Shown piece by piece: positions 1-6,662 of a stretch of DNA of 24,386 nt. The stretch is from a virus: positions 1 through 24,386 of IMG/VR virus record IMGVR_UViG_3300025577_000060; one strand, given 5' to 3'. Position numbers and translations under genes: made by a program. Each line of letters opens with the position of its first letter. Position 1 is the first letter of the stretch. The notes under the pieces are model-generated. The model had not been told where the DNA came from, ran no database searches, and saw nothing but the letters and a program-made list of their open reading frames with translations.

Positions 1-317
1 ATCAAATAAGACCACAACAAACTTATAATATCGTTGGTTATGATTTTGTTAGATGGCAAGATAATAGATATTATAATCCATATAATGATTATAGGTATGA
101 TTACAGATATCACGATAGCAGGTGGAGATATCATGGTAAAGCAAATGGCACATATGGTTATGTAATACCAAACCCAAATAATAATAATAACGCACCTATC
201 ACAGTGGGTAACGCTGGTGGATCACAAAGCTATGGTGGTAACACAACAGGCGGTGGAGGTAACCCAGTTGCTGTAAATCCAGTCACATCAACAGGTGGCG
301 GTAAAAAAAATAATTAA
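1..317 (+). CDS. C-terminal end of a Tyr/Arg-rich protein, low-complexity tail (partial)
   Basis: An open frame runs in from the left edge (first whole codon at position 3) and ends at TAA 315-317. The visible 104 residues begin with a segment rich in Tyr, Arg, Asp and Asn (repeated NRYYNPYNDYRYDYRY-like text). A Gly/Asn/Ser/Thr-rich tail with NNNNN, GGNTTGGGG and a final GGGKKNN follows. No enzyme motif is visible. Such tails occur in virion or surface-exposed proteins, but the function is unknown. The next gene starts directly after the stop (TAAATG). The N-terminus lies outside the window. Confidence 0.7.
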   Translation, partial: QIRPQQTYNIVGYDFVRWQDNRYYNPYNDYRYDYRYHDSRWRYHGKANGTYGYVIPNPNNNNNAPITVGNAGGSQSYGGNTTGGGGNPVAVNPVTSTGGGKKNN

Positions 318-566
318 ATGGCAATAAGAAAAACTACAAAGGGAAAGGGACGTAACTTTAGATCAACTAAAGAAGGAGCTGGCATGACAGCTAAAGGCGT
401 TAGAGAATACAAAAAGAAAAATCCTGGTAGTAAATTAAAAACAGCTGTAACCGGTAAAGTAAAGCCTGGTAGTAAAGCTGCTAAACGTAGAAAATCATTT
501 TGCGCTAGATCAAAAGGTTGGACAGGTGAAAGAGGTAAAGCCGCTAGACGCAGATGGAAATGTTAA
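318..566 (+). CDS. Small basic protein, DUF6321-like
   Basis: This 82-residue protein is very rich in Lys, Arg and Gly. It contains the pieces GAGMTAKGVREYKKKNPGSK, LKTAVTGKVKPGSKAAKRRKS and FCARSKGW, and ends in RRRWKC. I recognise this pattern from small proteins of marine phages grouped as DUF6321; that name is from memory and unchecked. The function is unknown. The charge suggests binding to nucleic acid or packing inside the particle, which is inference. The start ATG directly follows the previous stop and no Shine-Dalgarno is visible. Its stop overlaps the start of the next small gene by 7 nt. Confidence 0.8.
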   Translation: MAIRKTTKGKGRNFRSTKEGAGMTAKGVREYKKKNPGSKLKTAVTGKVKPGSKAAKRRKSFCARSKGWTGERGKAARRRWKC

Positions 567-733
567 AAAAATATTTATATAATCTTGCTATGAAATCACC
601 GATACGCAAGTGGGCTTTATCTTTAACAGGCTGGAAATGGTGGTTTTATCAAGTAGTAATCGGTGGCATTGGGTTTATACTTATAGAATACTTATTAAAT
701 AAAATAGGTATGACTATGTTACCTTGGCAATAA
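560..733 (+). CDS. 57-residue single-pass membrane protein, unknown function
   Basis: A short frame starts at ATG 560, inside the last codons of the previous gene, and ends at TAA 731-733. The N-terminus is basic (MLKKYLYNLAMKSPIRKW). A Trp-rich stretch with GWKWWFYQ is followed by a hydrophobic helix (VVIGGIGFILIEYLL) and a short tail ending MLPWQ. This looks like one membrane span. Holin-like or other membrane roles are possible but unsupported. It sits in an unbroken run of tiny plus-strand genes with short or overlapping junctions, which is the main reason to believe it is a gene. Confidence 0.6.
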   Translation: MLKKYLYNLAMKSPIRKWALSLTGWKWWFYQVVIGGIGFILIEYLLNKIGMTMLPWQ

Positions 734-737
734 AGAA

Positions 738-896
738 ATGAAATCAAGAGGATTAGGAGATAGTATACATAACTTCACAAGTAAAACTGGTATTAAGTCT
801 GTAGTAGATAGAGTATCAGATGGTTTAAATATACCTTGCGGATGCGAAGGTAGACGTGAAGCTTTGAATATAATGTTTCCTTATAAAAACAAATAA
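738..896 (+). CDS. Conserved-looking 52-residue phage protein with CGC motif
   Basis: The frame from ATG 738 to TAA 894-896 encodes a peptide beginning MKSRGLGDSIHNFTSKTGIK. It continues with a Val/Asp-rich helix-like part, then NIPCGCEGRREALNIMFPY near the end. The combination 'GLGD-IxxFTxxTGIK...DCGCxxRRxxLNxxFPY' is one I associate with small proteins next to structural genes in phages of Bacteroidota (recollection, not a search). The two close cysteines could bind metal. Function is unknown. It starts 4 nt after the previous stop in an A-rich context. Confidence 0.65.
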   Translation: MKSRGLGDSIHNFTSKTGIKSVVDRVSDGLNIPCGCEGRREALNIMFPYKNK

Positions 897-898
897 TT

Positions 899-1042
899 AT
901 GGGTAAAATTAGTCCGGCATGTAAAGCTGCAGCAAAAAAGAAATTTAAAGTATGGCCTAGCGCTTACGCTTCAGGATGGGGTGTGAGATGTACTAAAGCT
1001 GGTGGTCCAGGTAGATTTGGTGGAGGTAAAAAGAAGAAGTAA
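899..1042 (+). CDS. 47-residue basic Cys-containing protein (KFKVWPSAYASGW motif)
   Basis: The ATG 899 to TAA 1040-1042 frame gives a small basic protein: MGKISPACKAAAKKKFKVWP, then SAYASGWGVRCTKAGGPGRF and a Gly/Lys tail. The 'K(F)KVWPSAYASG-x-V-x-C' pattern recurs in many small phage proteins, in my memory within or near DUF5872-type sequences. The activity is unknown. Its stop overlaps the next start by one base (TAATG), suggesting coupled translation with the next mini-gene, which carries a related kind of motif. Confidence 0.65.
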   Translation: MGKISPACKAAAKKKFKVWPSAYASGWGVRCTKAGGPGRFGGGKKKK

Positions 1043-1146
1043 TGAAAAAAGATTATAAGAAAAAACCTAAATGTTGGACTGGTTATAAACAAGTTGGCTT
1101 CAAAAAGAAGGGTGGCAGACGTGTACCCAATTGTGTAAAAAAATGA
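1042..1146 (+). CDS. 34-residue basic Cys-containing mini-protein (KKGGRRVPNC motif)
   Basis: The ATG 1042 to TGA 1144-1146 frame encodes MKKDYKKKPKCWTGYKQVGF followed by KKKGGRRVPNCVKK. The 'CW-x-GY-x-x-VG-x-KxKGGR-x-VPNC' pattern is one I recognise from short phage proteins found beside KFKVWPSAYAS-type peptides. It has two cysteines about 20 residues apart and is strongly basic. It starts in a TAATG junction and ends in an ATGA overlap with the phosphatase gene. This supports it as a real link in a coupled chain despite its length. Confidence 0.6.
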   Translation: MKKDYKKKPKCWTGYKQVGFKKKGGRRVPNCVKK

Positions 1147-1691
1147 AAGATTTATTTAAAGACTTTGATGTTGATAAGTTTAAAGGTAAAAAACCACCTG
1201 CAAATAAATCACTTGGTACTTACAATGAGGTAAAAGAAATATCAAAGATACCAATGAATAAAAAATTTGTTGATGATAAAGACGATATAGCAGGTACATT
1301 TAGTAATGTTGCTAAAAAAAATAAAGTATCGCACGATAAGAAATTAGTTGATTCTTTAATAGAACAAAGTTCAAAGCCTATATTAGAACTAAAAAGGTTT
1401 TATAAAAGACCTAGGCCTAAAAGAGTTGCAGAAGAAATTGATATTGATTTAAAGCAATATGAGCTTAACAGCATGAAGACACCTTCATACCCATCAGGTC
1501 ACTCAGCACAAGGTGTTATGATAGGTAAATTATTAGCAGATAAACATCCTAATGCAGCAAAGGACTTCATACAGGCTGGTAAAGATATTTCATACAGCAG
1601 AAATGTAGCTAAAGCACACTATAAATCAGACTCAACGTTTGGAGAGGAAATAGGTGATGCAATGTATAACCACATTAAAGATAAGGTATAA
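1143..1691 (+). CDS. Soluble PAP2-superfamily phosphatase
   Basis: This 182-residue protein carries all three parts of the PAP2/vanadium-haloperoxidase phosphatase signature with correct spacing. K84-x6-R91P92 lies in KRFYKRPRP, PSGH is at 117-120, and S152R153-x5-H159-x3-D163 lies in SRNVAKAHYKSD. In this family the His of the third motif forms the phospho-enzyme and the PSGH His acts as acid. No membrane helices are visible, so it resembles soluble class A acid phosphatases rather than membrane lipid phosphatases. The substrate is unknown. I chose ATG 1143, which overlaps the previous stop as ATGA, over an in-frame TTG at 1131. It ends as TAATG with the next gene. Confidence 0.85.
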   Translation: MKDLFKDFDVDKFKGKKPPANKSLGTYNEVKEISKIPMNKKFVDDKDDIAGTFSNVAKKNKVSHDKKLVDSLIEQSSKPILELKRFYKRPRPKRVAEEIDIDLKQYELNSMKTPSYPSGHSAQGVMIGKLLADKHPNAAKDFIQAGKDISYSRNVAKAHYKSDSTFGEEIGDAMYNHIKDKV

Positions 1692-1945
1692 TGCCAAAAA
1701 GTAAAGTAAAGGGTGGTGGAACAAAGAAAGTTTGTTTACCATATAAGAAATACAAAAGTATGAGTAAAGAGCAGAGGCAAAAAGTAATTAGTGCCAAGAG
1801 ATCTGCTGCAGCTCAAGGTAAATATAAAAGATCCAGTAAGTCTAATGTTAAAGGTGCTAGAAAAAAAGGTGCTACATTACGTGACTGGTTTCAAAAAGAA
1901 AATTGGGTTAACATAGCCAACGGCAAGCCTTGCGGAGCAAAATGA
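1691..1945 (+). CDS. 84-residue basic protein, DUF5872-like
   Basis: This Lys/Arg-rich protein starts MPKSKVKGGGTKKVCLPYKK. It has a central basic region (KRSAAAQGKYKRSSKSNVKG) and ends with the tidy motif LRDWFQKENWVNIANGKPCG. The 'W-V-x-I-x-x-GKPCG' end is one I associate with DUF5872-type small phage proteins. With the 47- and 34-residue neighbours it may form one set of short basic cysteine proteins. Function is unknown. It is linked on both sides by overlapping junctions (TAATG before, ATGA after). Confidence 0.75.
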   Translation: MPKSKVKGGGTKKVCLPYKKYKSMSKEQRQKVISAKRSAAAQGKYKRSSKSNVKGARKKGATLRDWFQKENWVNIANGKPCGAK

Positions 1946-2079
1946 AATTTAATTTTTTTGATTTAAATGAAAACGGTAAATATGACTGGTGGGAATATAT
2001 ACTACCAATTGTTATATTATTAATTATTGAGGTTATAGCTGAGGTTATAGCTAGATTTTTGACACAGCCGTTTTTCTAG
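1942..2079 (+). CDS. 45-residue membrane peptide with EF-hand-like loop
   Basis: The ATG 1942 to TAG 2077-2079 frame encodes MKFNFFDLNENGKYDWWEYI followed by a hydrophobic helix LPIVILLIIEVIAEVIA. Residues D7-L-N9-E-N11-G12-K-Y-D15-W-W-E18 fit the 12-position EF-hand calcium loop (D-x-N-x-N-G-x-x-D-x-x-E). A second protein with such a loop (DINKNGKLDQWE) begins at 24295. Calcium binding is inferred from the loop only. It starts in an ATGA overlap and its last 29 nt overlap the tail end of the convergent gene on the other strand. Confidence 0.65.
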   Translation: MKFNFFDLNENGKYDWWEYILPIVILLIIEVIAEVIARFLTQPFF

Positions 2080-2845
2080 CCACACTTCTTATTATCTTCT
2101 GACCCTTCATCCAACCAGTATATTTAACTTTATTTCTTTTCATATCACTTAACGCGTGCCACTCAAGCAAACCATCACGTTCTAACTTACTCACATATTG
2201 ATTTTCTAAATTACGATCATGCGCTGAATGCCTTGTAGTATAAAGAGGTAAATGCCAGCTGTGAGGATCACATTCACCATTACCGTCTTTTACGTTCTTA
2301 GCCATATATGTATTCTTCTTTACGCTCTTATGAAAGAAGTCATATCCAATAATACTCAATTTCTTTTGAGTACTAATTTCCCTAATAAAATATAGTATTG
2401 TTAAAAACCCAGCTGAAGGCCTGAGTTGTAAGCTGTACATTGAATTGCCAAAACCGTTCCAGAGTGATTCTAGTTCTGCGTCTGACCACATCTGAGTATA
2501 AGGCATACCCTTTGGTAGATGATCTTCTAATACCCAGTCTTTGAGTAAAAAATTACCACGACATCTATTAAGTAATATTTCAACATCTTTAAATTTACCT
2601 TTTGTAAATTCTTTATTACGCCTCTTCCATATAGGAGCTCTGAACTGACCAGTCACCCATATGTTTGTTTTACTACCTAATTGTTTTCCTTTATCATCAG
2701 CTATACTATCAACAGCTCTACCAAAGCGTACAACAATATCATGGCTATCTATGAACTTGCCATAATCATGATGCATTAACTCTACAGAGTTGCCAACAAG
2801 TATTACTGATTTATTTTTTACAAGCTGTTGTATACGCTCCACCAC
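2051..2845 (-). CDS. GT29 sialyltransferase-like glycosyltransferase
   Basis: This 264-residue protein shows features of the GT29 family. An L-motif-like segment starts at about residue 13 (SVILVGNSVELMHHDYGKFI, then DSHDIVVRFGRA and GSKTNIW). An S-motif-like segment lies near 143 (RPSAGFLTILYFI, then KLSIIGYDFF), and a His-rich part (DPHSWHLPLY) follows. GT29 enzymes use CMP-activated sugars. Plant GT29 members are linked to transfer of Kdo-type sugars, so a Kdo-transferase role fits the kdsA-kdsB neighbours (inference). The start is GTG at 2845 or 2842; the first in-frame ATG falls inside the conserved L-motif and is too late. The start overlaps the end of the GT8-like gene by 28 nt. Confidence 0.7.
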   Translation of the reverse strand: MVERIQQLVKNKSVILVGNSVELMHHDYGKFIDSHDIVVRFGRAVDSIADDKGKQLGSKTNIWVTGQFRAPIWKRRNKEFTKGKFKDVEILLNRCRGNFLLKDWVLEDHLPKGMPYTQMWSDAELESLWNGFGNSMYSLQLRPSAGFLTILYFIREISTQKKLSIIGYDFFHKSVKKNTYMAKNVKDGNGECDPHSWHLPLYTTRHSAHDRNLENQYVSKLERDGLLEWHALSDMKRNKVKYTGWMKGQKIIRSVARKTAVSKI

Positions 2846-3468
2846 TCTTCTGATAACTCTCCATCCTTATACTTATCAAACCAAGGCCCACCGTTAGTAT
2901 AATGTATCGCTTTTATGTCATCATTTTTTTCGTAATAACCTACTAAGTGATTATATTTAACGGGTATCTCAGCTATCTCACTATCATCTACCCACTCAAA
3001 CTGATGTAATTGCTGTGGTGTAGCATTGTCTAAATATTCTTTAGTTAATATACCTTTTAATTTCTCACAGTTAAATACCATTAATGAACTCCAACATTTC
3101 TTTGGGTACATTTTGTTTTTAACTCCATCCATCTTTGTTCCTTTAACATCATCAATTTTATGTTTTACAACCGCTACTGTTTTATCTCCTAAGTACTGCA
3201 CAATCTCTTCAGGATCACACTTCCAAACGAAGTCATTATCACAGAAGATGGCTATGCCATTCCAGTTGTTACACAAAGGTGTATAAAACCTTGTAAAAGA
3301 AAATTCTGTTGATTCATTAGGCACATCTTTTCTACCATAAATACCACGCTTAATTAGCTGCGCTTTTACTAAAGACATAACCTCGTGATCACCGTTGTCT
3401 AGTATAGACTTTCTAACTACTTTTGTAGCTTGCGGATGACGTGAATCACTTCCTATAAATATTCTCAT
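2818..3468 (-). CDS. GT8-like nucleotide-sugar glycosyltransferase
   Basis: This 216-residue protein opens with a Rossmann-like strand and substrate pocket pattern (MRIFIGSDSRHPQATKVVRK). It has an STEFSFTRFYTPL segment, a DxD metal and nucleotide-sugar motif in AIFCDNDFVWKCDP, and a late AIHYTNGGPWF. This order is typical of GT-A glycosyltransferases near family GT8. Donor and acceptor are unknown. It starts in an ATGA overlap with kdsA and is followed by the GT29-like gene, so the two transferases probably act on the same glycan. A role in sugar decoration of DNA cannot be excluded from sequence alone. Confidence 0.7.
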   Translation of the reverse strand: MRIFIGSDSRHPQATKVVRKSILDNGDHEVMSLVKAQLIKRGIYGRKDVPNESTEFSFTRFYTPLCNNWNGIAIFCDNDFVWKCDPEEIVQYLGDKTVAVVKHKIDDVKGTKMDGVKNKMYPKKCWSSLMVFNCEKLKGILTKEYLDNATPQQLHQFEWVDDSEIAEIPVKYNHLVGYYEKNDDIKAIHYTNGGPWFDKYKDGELSEEWWSVYNSL

Positions 3469-4223
3469 GCTATAAATTTTAATATTGTTTCAAAATTATT
3501 TAACGGTACCATGTTAGGACCATCGCTTAAAGCGTTGTCTGGGTCAGGGTGTACTTCAAAGAAGTAACCATCAACATCAACTGCTTGTGCTAACTTAGCT
3601 ATGTATGGTGCATACTTTCTATCACCACCACTTTTATTGCCAAGAGCGCTAGGCTTTTGAGTTGAATGAGTAACGTCCATAACTATAGGTACGTTAAATT
3701 TTTTCATATCTAGTATCTGTCGGAAATCTACAACTAAGTTACCTAAACCAAACATAGTTCCACGCTCAGTTACCATTATATTATTATTACACGTGGATTG
3801 CACTTTTTTAATTGGGTGCTCCATGTTGTTACCACTCATAAACTGTGCCTTCTTTATATTTACGGTCTTACCTGTTCTGCCGGCTGCAAGTAAAAGATCT
3901 GTTTGTCTACATAAAAAAGCAGGTATTTGTATAACATCAACAACATCTTTAACTTGTATAGCTTGTATAGGTTCGTGTATGTCTGTTGTTATTTGAACAT
4001 CAAACTCTTTTTTAACTTTAGCTAGTATTTCTAATCCCTCTTGTAAACCTGGTCCTCTGTATGAGTCTACAGAAGTTCTGTTTGCTTTATCAAATGAAGC
4101 TTTAAATATGTAATCAAAACCATACTTAGCTGTAAGTTCTTTTACTTTCTCTGCTATTTTCATGCATGTGTACTCGCTTTCTATAACACATGGTCCTGAT
4201 ATTATAAACTTATCCATTAACAT
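3465..4223 (-). CDS. kdsA: 3-deoxy-8-phosphooctulonate (Kdo-8-P) synthase
   Basis: The enzyme condenses arabinose-5-phosphate with phosphoenolpyruvate to Kdo-8-phosphate in the cytoplasm. Hallmarks visible in the 252 residues are SGPCVIES (about 9-16), FKASFDKANRTS then YRGPGL (40-60), FLCRQTDLL, VNIKKAQF, VTERGTMFGLGNLVVDF and DVTHSTQ. The four metal positions of the metal-dependent class are present: C12, H186, E223 and D234 (Aquifex C11, H185, E222, D233). It is therefore predicted to be metal-dependent, unlike the E. coli type, which has Asn at the Cys site. Length is slightly short (usual 260-285). It overlaps kdsB by 14 nt and the GT8-like gene by 4 nt. An alternative ATG lies 6 nt downstream. 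Confidence 0.93.
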   Translation of the reverse strand: MLMDKFIISGPCVIESEYTCMKIAEKVKELTAKYGFDYIFKASFDKANRTSVDSYRGPGLQEGLEILAKVKKEFDVQITTDIHEPIQAIQVKDVVDVIQIPAFLCRQTDLLLAAGRTGKTVNIKKAQFMSGNNMEHPIKKVQSTCNNNIMVTERGTMFGLGNLVVDFRQILDMKKFNVPIVMDVTHSTQKPSALGNKSGGDRKYAPYIAKLAQAVDVDGYFFEVHPDPDNALSDGPNMVPLNNFETILKFIA

Positions 4224-4842
4224 CTTCTTGTGTATTTATTTCTCTACCTTCATATTTAACCTCACATACTTTAATATCATATAAACCTAAATATCTATTT
4301 TGTTCTAAGTTTTCTTGTGGATATTCATCATCTAATAAGTCATAACACTGTAAAGCGTATGGTCTATACATATATATACCAAGGTGTCTATCACCATAAC
4401 CAATATCAGATCTAGTAAACCACATAGCTTTACCTGCTTGATGTACAACCTTAACACCGTTTGGCTCGTAACCTTTTGTGTAAGCTGTGTATACTACAAA
4501 ATTATTTTTAGCTCTATCAATAAAAGGCTTTACAGTTTTATGTGTTATATCTATCATGTCACCCTGTATATTGATTATAGTTTGATACTGGTTTAAAAAT
4601 TCATGAGCTTGAGCTATTCTAGCTGTCCCATTTTCTGCCTCATGAGACATGATAACATTGTTGCTAGGTATAACTTCTGCTATTTTAGGACTATCAGTTA
4701 TAACAAATGTATCATAACCCATAGTACGTACTTTATCAAATACTATACGTATTAGTGGCTCATCATCAAACATCATAAGCATTTTATGTTTTAGCCTAGT
4801 ACTCTCTAGTCTAGCTGGTATTACAAATACTATATCTTTCAT
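4210..4842 (-). CDS. kdsB: 3-deoxy-manno-octulosonate cytidylyltransferase (CMP-Kdo synthetase)
   Basis: KdsB activates Kdo with CTP to CMP-Kdo. The 210-residue protein has the N-terminal nucleotide-binding signature VIPARLESTRLKHKML and the NGTARIA segment (KdsB usually has GTDRIAE). It also has INIQGDMID (usually NVQGDEP), HLGIYMYRPYAL, PQENLEQNRYL and the end motif INTQEDV (usually IDTPEDL). Length is below the usual 240-255, with the middle shortened; the family core seems complete. It starts in an ATGA overlap with the cupin gene and runs into kdsA, so Kdo-8-P synthesis and activation are encoded together. No KdsC phosphatase or KdsD isomerase is visible, so those steps would come from the host. 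Confidence 0.9.
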   Translation of the reverse strand: MKDIVFVIPARLESTRLKHKMLMMFDDEPLIRIVFDKVRTMGYDTFVITDSPKIAEVIPSNNVIMSHEAENGTARIAQAHEFLNQYQTIINIQGDMIDITHKTVKPFIDRAKNNFVVYTAYTKGYEPNGVKVVHQAGKAMWFTRSDIGYGDRHLGIYMYRPYALQCYDLLDDEYPQENLEQNRYLGLYDIKVCEVKYEGREINTQEDVNG

Positions 4843-5183
4843 GCTCTCTTACCTGATGTTCTTCTTTTTATATCATCGTGGTTAAACTCAGCCCAGTATA
4901 ACTCAAAAGCTACACCATCTTCAATACCTTCAAACTGATGATATTTACCAGGTTTAACCATAGTAAAATCACCTGCTTCTAATATTGTCTCATCTAAAAG
5001 ATTTTGATCATCTTGCCAGACTCTGATTAACATTTTACCGGACTCTACATAAAATCCGTTCCATTTAAATTCATGCTCGTGTTCTGAGCATTTAAATCCT
5101 TTATTAAATTCTATTCGGTGAAACTCAAAAACTCCATTAGCGTGGATCTTTTCAGTTTTTCCCCATATTTTTCCTGCTTTCAT
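4839..5183 (-). CDS. Small cupin-fold protein
   Basis: This 114-residue single-domain cupin has conserved metal-site positions in CSEHEHEFKWNGFYVESGKM (H-x-H...E-x-G) and a second box LEAGDFTMVKPGKYHQFEGI (PGxxHxF). Small cupins like this often act as sugar isomerases or epimerases, or as binding proteins in polysaccharide gene clusters. The exact reaction cannot be read from the sequence. It overlaps the SDR gene by 32 nt and kdsB by 4 nt, so it is part of the same translated chain and likely acts on the same sugar pathway. Confidence 0.75.
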   Translation of the reverse strand: MKAGKIWGKTEKIHANGVFEFHRIEFNKGFKCSEHEHEFKWNGFYVESGKMLIRVWQDDQNLLDETILEAGDFTMVKPGKYHQFEGIEDGVAFELYWAEFNHDDIKRRTSGKRA

Positions 5184-5751
5184 TTAATTTTATTTGTTTT
5201 TGTTTTTGTACTTCTACATAAGACTCATTGTGATACAAATCTATTGAGCCTATTTCTAATTTTCTTCTTTGAGTAGCGTTTTGAATTACCCATACTATAG
5301 TATGTGCCGCTTCTTTATATGTTAAACTGGGTAAATCTGATTCAAGTAAACCTAAGTTAACATCTACTATCTTACATTTTTTAGGTGTAGTAAATTTTAA
5401 ACTATCTGATAAATGTGATAACGAAGCTTTAGAAGCCGAATACATAAGACCCTTTGATAGGTTAGGATACTTTGCTCTACTATTTATATTTACAATAACT
5501 TTACTTGAGTCATTAGCCCATAAGTTAAACACAGCCGCTAACACTTCTGTCTGACAAAATGTTTCATGAGCGTTGTTTATAAAAACTCTATACTCAGGGT
5601 TTTTTAATTCTTCAGTTAATGCATTTATACATTTAGGACAGCATATATCATACTTAGGCCTATTAAAACCTACTGGTACCCACTTGCCACACAACTCATT
5701 TTGTATTGCTTTACCTAAGCCTCTAGTTGTTCCCGTTATCGCTACTTTCAT
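5152..5751 (-). CDS. Short-chain dehydrogenase/reductase (SDR)
   Basis: This 199-residue NAD(P)-binding protein has MKVAITGTTRGLGKAI (TGxxxGxG cofactor motif), VFINNAHETF (variant of NNAG), VNINSRAKYP and YSASKAS (catalytic YxxxK, with the upstream Ser likely in NSRA). It is shorter than typical SDRs (about 250), mostly at the C-terminus, which ends in a Lys/Gln-rich tail. It probably oxidises or reduces a sugar or polyol, given the Kdo cassette downstream, but the substrate is unknown. It overlaps the radical SAM gene by 29 nt. Confidence 0.82.
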   Translation of the reverse strand: MKVAITGTTRGLGKAIQNELCGKWVPVGFNRPKYDICCPKCINALTEELKNPEYRVFINNAHETFCQTEVLAAVFNLWANDSSKVIVNINSRAKYPNLSKGLMYSASKASLSHLSDSLKFTTPKKCKIVDVNLGLLESDLPSLTYKEAAHTIVWVIQNATQRRKLEIGSIDLYHNESYVEVQKQKQIKLNESRKNMGKN

Positions 5752-6661
5752 AATGTTTATTTATAAGATCAAAACTAGGCTTACCAAATAAATCACCTTT
5801 AACAGAGCATTTATCACATGGGCTCTGTGATCTATCACCGTGCTTTAATCTTTGTCTTATCTCTTTCATATCATCAGCCATCCAAACCTCTTCTAAAGTT
5901 TGTTTAGCTATATTACCTATCTTTCTTTCTTTACCCCAATCGTTTGAGCAAAACAATACATCGCCATTCCAGTCAACAAACATTTTATAAAATGGATAAT
6001 GACATGGTTTACCTTTCAACTCTTCAATATCGTGATCTTCAAAACCTATCCAGTCTATTACACCACTTCTATTATTAAGCTTTAAACCATAATCTTTTAA
6101 ATTATAATGAGCTCGCAAACTAAACTTACGTTTTGATACACCAGCCTCTTCCATTATTTTAAGAAAGTGATCGGCTTGATCTGGTCCATCATACATATTT
6201 ATATACAACATATCTAAGCCTGAGTTATATAGGTCCTGAGGATTTACTCTCGTACCTAACACATCACCATTTGTGTTACACTCTAGTAGATTATCTTTTA
6301 AATGTTTTCTAAAAGTAAAAACTATATCAGCAAAGCTTTTATTTAATAGTCCTTCACTGTATCCACTAAAAGATATTCTACCTGTATAATTAGCATCAGC
6401 TAAATGCTTAGCTATTTTTTCAGCAACTTCAACACTCATGTTTAAATTCCTATTAGGATAAACATCAGCCGCAAACCTTGGACAAAATATACATTTTCTA
6501 TTACACAACTCAGTTGTATTAAGTTCAATAGTAAGTATAGCATCTAACGGATTAGTACTACCTTTTATTCTATTTAAATGTACTTGTTCTTGTTTTCTTC
6601 TATATTCAAGAAAAGTGTCTGCATCGTGTACTTGATGATTTTTTCTTTCTTCTTGTTTCAT
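5723..6661 (-). CDS. Radical SAM protein with SPASM-like C-terminal domain
   Basis: The radical SAM cluster motif is C53-x3-C57-x2-C60 in TTELCNRKCIFCPRF. Downstream comes a typical barrel pattern (RISFSGYSEGLLN, LLECNTNGD, MLYINMYDGP). The SPASM-type tail has CHYPFYKMFVDWNGDVLFCS, then KIGNIAKQTLEEVW and a final CDKCS pair, likely ligands for extra Fe-S clusters. SPASM proteins often modify peptides or sugars; the substrate here is unknown. I chose ATG 6661, which follows the oxygenase stop as TAACATG, giving 312 residues. Longer readings extend into the coding region of the previous gene. It lies between the JmjC-like oxygenase and SDR genes. Confidence 0.85.
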   Translation of the reverse strand: MKQEERKNHQVHDADTFLEYRRKQEQVHLNRIKGSTNPLDAILTIELNTTELCNRKCIFCPRFAADVYPNRNLNMSVEVAEKIAKHLADANYTGRISFSGYSEGLLNKSFADIVFTFRKHLKDNLLECNTNGDVLGTRVNPQDLYNSGLDMLYINMYDGPDQADHFLKIMEEAGVSKRKFSLRAHYNLKDYGLKLNNRSGVIDWIGFEDHDIEELKGKPCHYPFYKMFVDWNGDVLFCSNDWGKERKIGNIAKQTLEEVWMADDMKEIRQRLKHGDRSQSPCDKCSVKGDLFGKPSFDLINKHYESSDNGNN

Positions 6662-6662
6662 G

